DNA from: Liolophura sinensis
Taxonomy: Eukaryota; Mollusca; Polyplacophora; Chitonida; Chitonidae
Assembly: GCF_032854445.1 (NCBI RefSeq)
Contig: NC_088299.1
Location: 4,999,001 to 5,063,000 of the forward strand
Direction: 5' to 3'
DNA length: 64,000 nucleotides
The notes under the pieces are model-generated. The model was not told where the DNA came from. It saw only the letters and a program-made list of their open reading frames with translations, and made no database searches. Made by a program: the position numbers and the translations under genes. Of the stretch, positions 19,064 to 30,600 are shown in pieces (within the stretch, counting starts at the first letter, position 1; each line of letters opens with the position of its first letter).

Positions 19064-20270
19064 TTAGTGTAATGGTGGTCTTTTAAATGTGACATACTAA
19101 TTTGCTTTTCATATATCCTAAACTGTCCTACTGTCATCAGTAGGCGATATAAAGTTTTTTTTGTGAAACTCTAACAACGATGACCACAAGGGGGAACTAA
19201 GTTGCACAGTAAGTGGCCACAGAGAGCGAACTTCGAAGTACTAAACGAGGAAAGGTTAACAGTCGTGCAAATTACCCCCGTAATGGCTAACCACCTTCAC
19301 GTTGTAATTTTAACGGAGAGACGTGAGCTGTCATTCCACTAAAATAACCATCACTCTGGCTTCCTTCCCCCGCAACAATGAGTGAATTGCTTGGACAGGA
19401 GAGATTAGACAGGAAGCGTCTTTCTATCTTATGTCTCATTTACATATAACCTACATTGACTCAAAAGATCAGGAGTTTTCACGACGCCTACCTTTGCCAC
19501 AAAAGTGGTGTAAAGACAGGACTCGTGGGAGTTATTGGCTATTTGAAATTGCAGATATCATTTTATATTGCAGTCATACTGGCTGCGCTAGCATCATAAT
19601 GAATATCTAGAATTAGTAATTATTTGAACATAAACCATAATGTTGCGTGACAGTTATTTAAAATTCGCTGAGTTAGACGAATGGGGAGCATTGCTCTGTT
19701 GAATCTGTGCAAGCAGGGTGGAAGCCGGATGAGAACATTGCGTTCTTTGACACGAGTTCGGTACGCAATTTCGCTGATTGCACCTTGAATACAATTAATA
19801 ATTAATACATTTGAAGTGTAACTAAAAACATTAAAATCTGTCAAAAAGGTAAAACTATAGGACAAAGCGTTTTGAGACAAGTTTGTGCTTAAAGAAAGAT
19901 TGTAATACTGAAACACAAAATAATGATCTGTGCGCCAACAGTAAATGTATTTTCTCTCTCAATGTTGAAGACTTTGAGAACAGAACTCGTTTCTCTAAAC
20001 TGCAAATCTCTGTGTGATGCCAGCCACAGTGTGATTGTTAGTATGGCTTCTTGAATGAAATTGCTCCAGTGTAAAAGGATATCCAAATATGAAGAGTCAC
20101 GGCAAGGTGATGTATGTGGCTGTTAAATGTCACACGAACTCGGAGAAATCCTGCATGTTAAACCTTGGTAACACCTCATTCCCTGGCACCTTGGCTAAAG
20201 AATAGCCAGGTGAAAAAAGCAGTGATGTTTAAAACAATTTATTAGACGTGACTATTCCAGAGTAACTCAA
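19064..20270. other. Host DNA without recognisable genes
   Basis: No credible coding frame, RNA gene or tandem repeat seen. The longest frames are below 100 codons and lack domain-like patterns. Confidence 0.45.
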
Positions 20271-20281
20271 ATATCATCGAG

Positions 20282-20725
20282 TTGCTTGAGTCTCTCATTA
20301 ATAAAATCTATGTGAAATTCGGGGAAACCATATATCAACATGGTATAGGCATTGCAATAGGCACCAGTTGTGACCGGCTATTAGTTGACCTATACCTGTT
20401 CTCATATGAATACGACTACATGCAGAAACTATTAAGGAGTAATCCTCACCAAGCCCGATCTGTCTCATTCACGAAACAGTATATTGATCTGCTAATTTTA
20501 TACAATCCATTTATAGTAAAGGATATGAAAGATATTTAACCACCTTCGCTGGATTTAAAGGAAACCACAGCCTCTCCCGATGGTACATCTTATCTCGACC
20601 TATATTTGTACAAAGACCAAAACAGTTTCCTCTCCCGAAGACTGTACGACAAGAGGGATAGTTTCAATTTTGACATTGTAAATAATCCTTACGTGGGCAT
20701 CAATACATCGTAGGCTCCTGCATCA
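20282..20725 (+). pseudogene. Reverse transcriptase fragment, Penelope-like type
   Basis: The plus frame shows RT pattern: INKIYVKFGETIYQ, then GIAIGTSCDRLLVDLYLFSYE (motif B region, about 20349-20411), then QYIDLLILYN where YIDD is expected (about 20479), so the second catalytic Asp is lost. After TAA at 20537 the same frame continues with LDLKETTASPDGTSYLDLYL and LYDKRDSFNFDIVNNPYVG, which is typical of the Penelope-like or related RTs common in animals. The finger region and any endonuclease are absent. It is a dead 5'- and 3'-truncated fragment; the exact clade is uncertain. Confidence 0.7.
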
Positions 20726-22870
20726 ACGCCACAATTTATTACCTCAAAAACTAGTGTGTCAAGATTATTCCATTAAAAGCCTTCACTCCAAGTTTCTTAA
20801 CTTTCATAATGAGTTTAATTCTCTTGTAAGTAAATATGGACAGAGTTTCAAGAATCTCTGGTGCTGTATATATGGACTGTATATTCATCAGGTCGCCGCT
20901 TTGGATATATGAACAGTTGCAATCAAATCGCATATATTTTGTTATCGACAGCTTTACATCCTGGTACACGAATGTTACTACGGTTTGAATACTGATTTCA
21001 CAGAGTCGCCTAGAACATAACTTGTGTATTTCCTACATCACTGAAAACTGTTGACTTCTTCTCTTTGCCCGATATCTTTTCTTGGTTCTTTAGCGGTTTG
21101 TGTGAAACGTCGTTTTGGGAATTGGCCTTGCGATTTTTCACCCGGAACGTCCTTATGGGTTGACGGCTAGTAAACGAACGTCTGTTTTGACGCACAGATT
21201 ATCATCACATTCAATAATCATCAACATGAAAACAATGAGAAAGAGACTAGTGCGCATGCAGAATTCTGACTTAGGCTGGCGTACAATGTAATGTAAAAGA
21301 CATTAGCACCTGCTCTGAAAAGCAGTGGAGTGATGTCAGCAGTAAAGCAACAGCAAACCACCAGAAAAACCGATACCGCCAAAACATGAGATGCTATGAG
21401 CGCTTTGGAAGTCACCAACAAGGAGACAGCCAATGTTTGACAGCACCCCCCCCCCCCCCCCCACCAACCGGATAAGTAGTACACTGGCCTACTTTCTAGG
21501 TATTTTCCCTGAGGTCCTCAATCCGATCTAATCAGCTGAATGGCATGCCATGACACAACTGTATTTATCATCGTGCCAGATTCTCCAGAGCAGACTACAT
21601 CATCGATGTAAACACAGGTGCAATAACTTCCCCCTGAACATCAATAGCTCAACAACCCTGCGGGGTCGACTGAGAGAGTTATTTCACTACCTACATGTAC
21701 ACTCCTGAAAATTTTTCATTATTTCGTCTCCCAGTTAAAAGTTCACTCAAAACATCTAACGCTTAACACTTAACACCCCCCTGTAAGTTTAGGTAAATAT
21801 TATTTCAGTGAGATTTTTCAGCTATGACCGGTCTTTCTGTTGGATGATTCTATTTCTGTGATATGAAGTTTCTTCAAAACTTTTTCCAAACGCTTTATAC
21901 AGGGTATAAATTTTAACTTGCTATGCATTTCCCGTTAATTAGTAATTTGGTCTATAAATATGCCACCCTTGCTGGTAATATAACACCCAATTCATCAGCT
22001 TCTGATTTCCAGACTGGATGACTGAAAGATGGACGTTCACTCCCTATGGAGAGTTTGCGTTTATTCTAATGTATATCTTGTTTCTAATGTCAATGTTTTG
22101 GTCATTGATGAATAGTTTGGTATTATGGTTGTCTTTTTTTCCTTCTCCTTTGCTTTGAATATCTAACTGATATGTCCTGGCCTACCTCGCTCAAGACTTT
22201 ACGTGTAAACAGTCTCCTATCATCAATTCAGAGATATATGAACATATGTGTAATAACGTTGACAGTAGTCTAGTCTTTTCTCGGATATTCTCATCGCGAA
22301 TAAATATCCACGAAATATTGGATACTGGCGAGTTTTTGATCAATCCAGACAGCGGAGTTGTATTATCGGTCATACATCTATCTCTGTTCGACAACGGCAA
22401 ATACCATCAGCAGATTTAATCGACGCTGATACTAGTGAAAGCAGTTTGCCCGTCAATCTTTATTGAACCGTTGCTGTTGATTCGTGGTGCCGAATCTGTG
22501 GTGGCTCAAGACGAATGGTTTGTGTCTCAGTCAGTGCTTGTGGTTAAGAAATTTATAGTTGTCAGATGGCTTCACTGTCTCAAAGGAAACGGGTTCGTAT
22601 ATAACGCATCAGGTGCATGTTTCCTTTTCCAAATGGGATTTTGTTTTGCATGTGGTCTAGACAACGTCAGTTGGAATTGCCTGACAAAGAATATAGATGC
22701 TGTGTCACGCATTGAACGGGGTTGAACGTAAGCAAGAGTATGTCAGGTAAATATTATATAAATCTATGGTACGCGATTTACAAAATTCAGTTTTTTAGTT
22801 ACTTCGTTAGATTTTTATTTATTAACGCGTGTGGTTTATGTTCATGTGTAATTAATGACGGAGCTGTGAA
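20726..22870. other. Host DNA: old unit fragment and a C17 run, no genes
   Basis: At 21010-21200 the phrases GAAAACTGTTGACT, GGAACGTCC and TCTGTTTTGACGC match the units at 34.9-35.1 kb and 39.3-39.5 kb in the same orientation. A run of 17 C lies at 21446-21462. The frame at 22435-22725 overlaps sequence also found near 3.9 kb and is not convincing as a gene. Confidence 0.5.
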
Positions 22871-22875
22871 ACTCA

Positions 22876-23785
22876 CAGTCATTTACTCAAGTCCACTTGA
22901 GAGCGGTCATTTACTCAAGTCCACTTGAGAGCAGTCATTTACTCATGTCCACTTGAGAGTAGTCATTTACTCATGTCCACTTGAGAGCAGTCGATTACTC
23001 AAGTCCACTTGAGAGCAGTCATTTACTCAAGTCCACTTGAGAGCAGTCATTTACTCATGTCCACTTGAGAGCAGTCATTTACTCAAGTCCATTTGAAAGC
23101 AGTCATTTACTCAAGTCCACTTGAGAGCAGTCATTTACTCATGTCCACTTGAGAGCAGTCATTTACTCAAGTCCACTTGAGAGCAGTCATTTACTCATGT
23201 CCACTTGAAAGCAGTCATTTACTCATGTCCACTTGAGAGCAGTCATTTACTCATGTCCACTTGAAAGCAGTCATTTACTCAAGTCCACTTGAGAGCAGTC
23301 ATTTACTCATGTCCACTTGAAAGCAGTCATTTACTCATGTCCACTTGAGAGCAGTTATTTACTCATGTCCACTTGAGGGCAGTCATTTACTCATGTCCAC
23401 TTGAAAGCAGTCATTTACTCAAGTCCACTTGAGAACAGTCATTTACTCATGTCCATTTGAGAGCGGTCCTTTACCCGTGTCCACTTGAAAGCGGTCCTTT
23501 ACTCATGTCTACTTGAGAGCAGTCATTTACTCAAGTCCACTTGAGAGCAGTCATTTACTCATGTCCACTTGAAAGCGGTCCTTTACTCATGTCTACTTGA
23601 GAGCAGTCATTTACTCATGTCCACTTCAAAGCAGTCATTTACTTATGTCCACTTAAGAGCGGTCATTTACTCATGTCCACTTGAAAGCAGTCATTTACTC
23701 ATGTCCATTTGAGAGCGGTCCTTTACCCACGTCCACTTGAGAGCAGTCATTTACTCATGTCCACTTGAGAACGGCCATTTACTAT
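22876..23785. repeat. Minisatellite, 28 bp unit, about 32 copies
   Basis: The period is exactly 28 bp. The core of each unit is CTCAAGTCCACTTGAG or CTCATGTCCACTTGAG, the first being a 7 bp inverted repeat around CC. The two core variants and an AGAG/AAAG switch alternate irregularly, and more diverged units cluster near 23450-23740. There are no spacers, so this is a plain tandem repeat. Confidence 0.97.
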
Positions 23786-25000
23786 TGTCATCCACTATGA
23801 AGGATTTTACCGGGTTCGGAGATATCGACTTTCATGCCATTCGACATTCGTCAATTGTACTCCATTTTCTGAAGTGGCATTTTGTGAGATTCTGTTTCGC
23901 CACTTGCTCATTTTCGGGATAATATTTTGAAGCTTGTATCGCTAATTGTCTCTTTATGCAATTGCGCATATTTCATCCCAGTTTGCCGTGAAAGTGACTC
24001 TGACTATATTTCCAAGGAGTGAAACATACATCGCCAGCTCGGCATCACGGGCGCTATTGTCAACCCGTCTGCCCTGAGAAGTTACACCTTCACAGGCAGT
24101 TGAGGATCATCCATCGTCAACGTGCCTTTCAAAAATGCAGAACTTTCGAGACCCAATAATCAATAAAGATTGACGAAAGATTCTACAGTTATAGTGTTTA
24201 AATGTGGAGAAAACTTAAAAGTTACATGAAGTTCAGAGCAAAGAGTGCGAAAAGTTAGTCGCAAACGTGATGCTCAATTTTTTTTTCGATTTTTCTTTAC
24301 AGAGAAAAAGACACCGAAAAGCAAGTTTTGTTTGATGGGTATTCAGGCCCTGATATATTTTTATTTTCAGTAATTATATAAATGAGGATGTAACCCATTG
24401 TTGAATTAATATTTTGTCAATTTTGTCTTTTCAATTTTGTCCTTTCTAGTAACAAATGCGTTTAACCAGGATATTGATCATATTTGTATTTGTAATATAT
24501 TCATAAATATTATCATCAGTAGAATAAATGCATGTTTGGATTCAAACAAACAACGGATGGACATTCAGATAAATGGCTTAGACATGCTTTACATCCTTAG
24601 TTAGAACCTTATCTGATTTTGACATCATTTTTATGTTTTCTTCTCCTTTAAATGCACCGTGTAACAGTGTGTCGGCTTGTTGCAGTGGACTGAAGTTCAT
24701 TCGATGGAGAACAAAGCATGTCTTCTTGAGGGCTCAAGGGATACCAACGTGTTCAGTGGGAACAATGCATTGCAATATTTATTTCGTACCATCAGAGAAA
24801 GATATTCTTGTCAATCCAATTCTGACGGAAAGAAATGCAACCTATACTGAAGTGAATAAATACTGGTATGGCGCTTGGAGTATCGACATTTACATTACTG
24901 TTGTTATTTTACTGACATACGGGATAAATGTATACACTCAAAATGGCCCGTGTTTTATTTAAAAAGCGATTTACCCGCGTGATTTAGTTTTCCTGACACA
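23786..25000. other. AT-rich host DNA without recognisable genes
   Basis: AT-rich stretches at 24260-24550. The frame at 24633-24962 has no domain-like features, although a short hydrophobic helix is present near its end. I see nothing supportable. Confidence 0.45.
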
Positions 25001-25271
25001 TTTGTTTATTTATTCATTTGATTGGTATTTTACGCCGTACTCAAGAATATTTCACTTATACAATGGCGGCCAGCATTATGATGGGTGGAAACCGGGCAGA
25101 GCCCAGGGGAACCCACGAGCATCCGCAGGTTGCTGTCAGACCTTCCCATTAACGGCCGGAGAGGAAGCCAGCACGAGCTGGACTTGAACTCACAGCGACC
25201 GCATGGGTGAGAGACTCCTGGCTCATTAGACTTTGCGCTAGCGGGCTAACCAACTGAGCCACGGAGGCCCC
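25001..25271 (-). repeat. SINE-A, full-length copy
   Basis: Read on the minus strand: a tRNA-like head from GGGGCCTCCGTGGCTCAG (A box), a B box GAGTTCAAGTCCAGC, a body of about 150 bp (CAACCTGCGGATG, CATAATGCTGGCCGCC), then GAGTACGGCGTAAAAT and a (TAAA)n-type tail. Best preserved of about eight copies here and the reference for the others. Confidence 0.88.
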
Positions 25272-25494
25272 AACACCTTTGTGATCGACGGGATATCTGA
25301 TACCTCCTCCCGAATGCCTACGATCTCCGCTGAACCAACGCTTTGCGTTGCTACCTTTTTATGTATTAAATTGAAAATGAATAACCGTGTCTCATAAGAA
25401 AAAGAGATATTCTTGTGCTAACAGGATTCTAAAAAAATCCTGTGACTGAAGAAGTTCAGAAAAAAATGTCCGCAGTTCATTTTGTGACTGGTGA

Positions 25495-25890
25495 CGTCTT
25501 CCCTTGTGTGGGTAATTCCGTGTCACCGATGACATACAGAGGTGATTTGAACAGTCGTCCTGACCAGCTCGAGGTCATCGCTTACAATCTAACCAGACTA
25601 TTGATGGCATGATGTGTTAAAGGTTAGTCGGCTCCGAACACAACCACACGGGTGACTTAAACTGAGATGGATTTCCTCAGGTTTGTTGTTGCCCAAATAC
25701 GCAAATGTACCAGTCTGGGTAAAAAGACTTGTAATAAATTTCTGTCAAAGACGTGTTAATTGTGAGTTACATGTAGACTATATATGCATTGATTTTTGCT
25801 GTCGTTGGCAAAAAATATGGAAGAGTATTTTTGGAAAACAACAAAATTTCACTCGGTATTTTGTTTCTTGTTGAGCTCATGGCAGACTTA
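25495..25890. repeat. X2: paralogous empty site of the Polinton insertion
   Basis: It matches 4730-4946 and then, without a gap, 17980-18160. At the junction (about 25715-25735, AAAAAGACTTGTAATAAATT) no Polinton sequence is present. X2 runs directly into Y2. Confidence 0.75.
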
Positions 25891-26009
25891 CGATGGGTCT
25901 ACTTTACAAGTATTTTGGATAACATCACAAGGAGACATGTAAAGTAACTAGATAAAAGTTTTAAGCCAGTTACACCAGGAAAACGGCAACTGTTAACTTT
26001 TGCATGATG

Positions 26010-28600
26010 CTGAATTTCTTGTGGTTTTACGTTTTGTAGATCCCAGGAGTTTACAAATTCCCTGTAGAATATCAATACGGATGAGTAAAGCTTACTTCCA
26101 TGTATTCCTTTAAAGTTTTCATTCTTTCGTAACAAAGACAGAAATTCGCCCCATGAAGTTTGCATGTTTTATCCAAGGAATTAGGCTGCCTGGTAATGTG
26201 GCAGAATGGTTTTTACAAACGCAGAACAGAGAAATGCAAGCCATGGCGTCATTTTCGACGTTATTTTAGAGAATAAATTTTTAAATTCCGAACAATGGTC
26301 TTATTGTTAAAATGTTCTTATTATCCCTTTGACATTTATGTTTATTTAAACTTAAAAGTCTTGTCGTCGAAACAGATCAGCTGTCAATAATCAATAACTT
26401 GGAAGACAAATTTCCAAAACAACGTCTAACAAAAATTAGGACACGTTCATCCAAAGAGAGGTCAACACCTTTTATCAAAGACCGAAAGAAGCAAGGAGTG
26501 TTCTTGTATGTACAGAGCTACAATAGCTCTTTGTCTACTCTAGATCTCGTTTAGCCAGTGAAGAGTTCGACGTACATACACCGATATTTGAAGAGATTTG
26601 CAGCGCTACGAAAGGCCTTAAGTTGATGACCTAACTTCAGAGAGTCATTTTTACCACAGATACAAGACATGACTTTCTGCTGAGAAACTTCCATCCTAAT
26701 TTTTCTCTGTACAACAATAATTTCATTAAAACGATAGTACGTATTAAAGAGGGAGCATTTTTTCTCTCGTTTGAAGTTGTCAGGCCAAGAGAATCAACTA
26801 CACCAAACAGGTGGCGAGTGTTTGCAAGACTTTAACTCACTGTAGTATGACGTTCGCGTATAAAATCACCCTAATTCACTCAACCTCACCCTCGCATCTT
26901 TAATCATCAGTCTAGCTGTCAAGCCACTTGAAACTGGACATTACGACAGTGCCGCTGCCATCTTGTCTTATAGATGACTCATTGTCAGTGACAGAAATTG
27001 TTACAGAGACAATTTATGGTGATTTTTTGACTGATCACGGGCACCTCGAGTTATCCACATCCATCTTTAGGCTAATTACTTACAGTTAATTATTCATGCA
27101 GTGAATACGTCGCGCTACAGTACCAAAAATGGCGTCCTTTAACTTCACCAAAAGTCGAGCTTAAAGAACTACATTCCCAGCTGTTTGTAAGATGATGCAA
27201 AGTTACGCAATGACTCTTTAAGATGGACATGTGAATGATCGGGTAAAAGGTAACTGTAAAGTCAGAAACTAACGGATGGACTCAAAGTCTGAGAACTCTG
27301 CATAGATATGAGCATACACAGAGATCAGCAGTAAAACTGTGAAAGCTTTCCGAACCGAAAGTGTTAATCCGTAAGGAAAGGTTGCATGTGGTATATGTCC
27401 CAGCCACTAGTCATGTATTGCCCTCACAGTATCCTTCCTGTATTTACCCCACAGCCGCAAAACTCCGTATCATGTGAGAGTCTGGAAACTACAAAACGGG
27501 ATATGAACCATTTACCCTTGGGATAACCACTTCCTGTAGATAAGTAGTTTACTACCCTTCTCTATCAATTCCACCTATTCAACCTATCGTTTGCAAACTT
27601 GATTTGCGGGACTGGCTTGATCTTGTTTAAATTAGCACAATGGAATCCAATGGAATAACCTTGAAAGCTCGCCGAATATTTTCGGAGACGTGGCTATTCC
27701 TGGGTAACCTTGTATCTATTGATCATAAACTTATTTCCGGTCGGCAAGAGATGCACACTAGCCCTCAAGTCTTCGACCCATTGACTGCGATCTAAAAGAG
27801 GTGTCTTGATTTACTCGTCATCATCACCAGAGCCCTTACCATGTAGGTCCCTGTGAGACTGCTCTGTCCATGTCTAAACTGACACCGTTTTATTCGCTTT
27901 CCACATCGAGATCGAAATTGACCTGAAGAAGAAGGCATTAATCAACTTGGGCTCTGATAATGCCTACATATATGTTTTGTAAAGGCTTTCTATCTGTTAG
28001 GGAGAGGTAAATGGTTTCTACATGTTTTTTTTTGCCATTTAAGACGCCTTGGACAATTCCAAATAGTTTGAGAGCAAAGTGATTTTGACACATATTCAAT
28101 TATCCATGAATGAGCTTAAAGCGGTGCAACTGATATCAACGTTAATACCCGTTGTTGGTTATAAGGCACAGAACTAATACACAGGTTTGATTTCCTGGAT
28201 GTATCACAGAGTAATGTGTTTTTCTGTCCTGCAGAATTTTGTCTTTTAATGTTTCTCATTTCAAAATTTACAGAATTCTTCCGTATGATATAGTTTAACA
28301 GGTTAGTGATTCTCTCGGCCAGGTCTTTACATAAAATAGCGAGTTTGACTTGCCATCATACTTTGGTTGCAATTAAACACACGTGTGGATCTAGATAATG
28401 TCACAGACGTTATTTATTTTGTCCCATTCTCTTGGCGTGGTAAATTTCATTACATTTCCTCGCATGATGAGTTTTTTTCATCAGCTGGGACAGGGAAGTG
28501 GAATTATCGTCCGTATATCTGTCCTCGCTTGACATTGACAAATGTCCTCAACAGTTTAATCAGCGTTACCTTTGGTGGAAATGAGATTTTCCGCAAATCT
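26010..28600 (-). repeat. Y2: second inverted copy of the local repeat unit
   Basis: It matches Y1 (110-3290) along its length, including ATACGGATGAG, TTACCCTTGGGATAACCACT and CATTCTCTTGGCGTGGTAAA. The part at 26680-26830 is the reverse complement of the module at 34.4 and 38.9 kb. No coding frame is shared with Y1. Confidence 0.65.
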
Positions 28601-28602
28601 CC

Positions 28603-28691
28603 ATTTATTTATTTATTTGATTTATGTTTTACGCCGTACTTAAGAATATTTCACTTATACGACGGCGGCCAGCATTATGGTGGGCGGAAAA
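28603..28691 (-). repeat. SINE-A tail fragment
   Basis: (TTTA)n tail, TTTTACGCCGTACTTAAGAA and GACGGCGGCCAGCATTATGG of SINE-A; the remainder of the body and the head are absent. Confidence 0.8.
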
Positions 28692-30600
28692 CCTGAAATT
28701 TCATTAATCTGTCCGCCCAGCGAGGAATTACAGTGCTGGTCTCACCTTACCTGTGGTAATGTAAGAACCTAAACGAAATAAAGCTCATAATAGGCTGGTG
28801 TTGCTATACAGCTGTCGATGCGCTTTCACACCTTTTGACGAAAAGTGAATTTGTACTATTCCATTCTTGTAACACCATCGAGTTGCGTAGAATGTTAAGG
28901 AAGAGGATGAGGTCACGGTGTTTCGACGCTGTCTCACCTGGAAAACCTCGAAAGGGAGACAGTATGCGTGGACACAACAAAACGGAGAAACATTTTCTAA
29001 AATATTCACGTCCTTCACTCTTGGCTAGACTCGCTGTGCACGAAAGAAAGCCAAGTTTTAGTTACATTTACTCTATTTTCTTTGCATTAAAAATGTGTGA
29101 AACCAGCAAAGCCATTTTATTGTTTCACGTCTCCCACCTCTATTACTCGATTAACTCTTTCTTTGTACAGTAAGTTCTCCAACATTATTTATCCAGGCCT
29201 TACATATTGGTTTTCTTTTTATCAAAGGTAGTATTTTTCCTTTCTTTTTATGATGTTTTATTAAAATAGATTTTTGCTGATAAGTGCAATGTTCACCCGA
29301 AAGGCATCACTGCCGACATGATGTTCTTTTTTCCCAAATCTTCAATCTTGAATTGCCCGAATCCTGAAAAACAAGCTGACAACAATCTCGTAGTATTAAA
29401 AATAAACAGCTCATAAATGTGAGCCGTGCTGGTAAGCTGACTTATTGATTTTGTAAACCATTGAAGTGGATTTTAAGAACCGATTAAAGGAAATTACAAA
29501 TCACATAATTGTACAGTGTGAACGAGAAATAGAATCCAGATGTTCGAAATTCCCGAAAAACCTCAGCATGCAGAAGAGTAGATGATAAGCAAGATGTAAA
29601 TGTATGGAAAGTTTTATTAAAATTGGTGCAGTAGTTTGGGAAGAGATGGACGAATAAATTCGTGTTTTTAGTCAGGCAGAATGATTCGAGAACACGCCCA
29701 CCAACTTCGTTGAGGGGTAAAATAACATACTGAAAGAAATTACATAAAATATAAGGAACACATGAATATATATAGCAAAACATCAGAAATGCATGTAAAC
29801 AATACATAAATGAAGATACACGGGTACATAAATACATTTAGGTAAATATTATTAACATAAATGAACAAGTTTCATTCACGAGAGTGTAATGAAGTCGCAA
29901 CTATAAATTGCCAATATTCTTTAGTAGGGCGTAAAACACCAATCCAATAAATAAATAAATTGCCAAAACACAATCATCAGTTGTCATGTCTTGCCAAACT
30001 TACTGTGCCACGAATCGGTTCAGTGGAGATTGTGGGAGAAATTTGTTTTGATCAGACGGAACGTTGATTATAACTGCTGATGACATTTGTCAGTGTCAAG
30101 CTAGAATGGATATATTGCTGATAATTCCCCTCCGCAGACAATATTGATAAATTACTCACCATACAATGACATCCACGGAAATGTTTTCGCAATGATAATG
30201 GCCAAAAGGGATATGTTACTTCGCAAACTTCAACACCAGAAATGTGTATGCCTTAAAGTTAGAAAAGCGAGTTGTTGAGAACTTGCATAGTGCTTGTAAC
30301 AGAAACATAAACCTGTTAATTCATGTCTTGTGGAGTACAGACTAAGATATGAATTTAATTACGACCATTCGGCAAGACATCTATTCACGTAGATATCAGT
30401 TAGCGTATTGGCTGTGCGTATAAAATAGAATTAAACTTTTATCAGACATAAAGTACAGTGAGTTAGTCTGTAAACCTATACATGATAAATGAGCCAAGTG
30501 GTATGCAACAAGTAACGATGGCATACGTATAGACCGCCTTCCAGCAACTGACAAATGTTGGATTCAAGTCAAAATATATTCTTGTATATGATGTTTTCAT
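28692..30600. other. Host DNA without recognisable genes
   Basis: A SINE-A tail fragment (GGGCGTAAAACACC with (AATA)n) lies at 29923-29960. Short frames at 28835-29173 and 29484-29837 lack domain-like patterns. I see nothing else. Confidence 0.45.

Noticed and set aside
22876-23785. CRISPR-like array
   Set aside because: The units abut directly without unique spacers and the host is an animal. It is a minisatellite.
24633-24962. A 109-codon ORF
   Set aside because: The composition is unremarkable and no domain or neighbour supports it.
25200-25271. A tRNA gene on the minus strand
   Set aside because: It is the head of a full SINE-A; other copies share the same body and tail.
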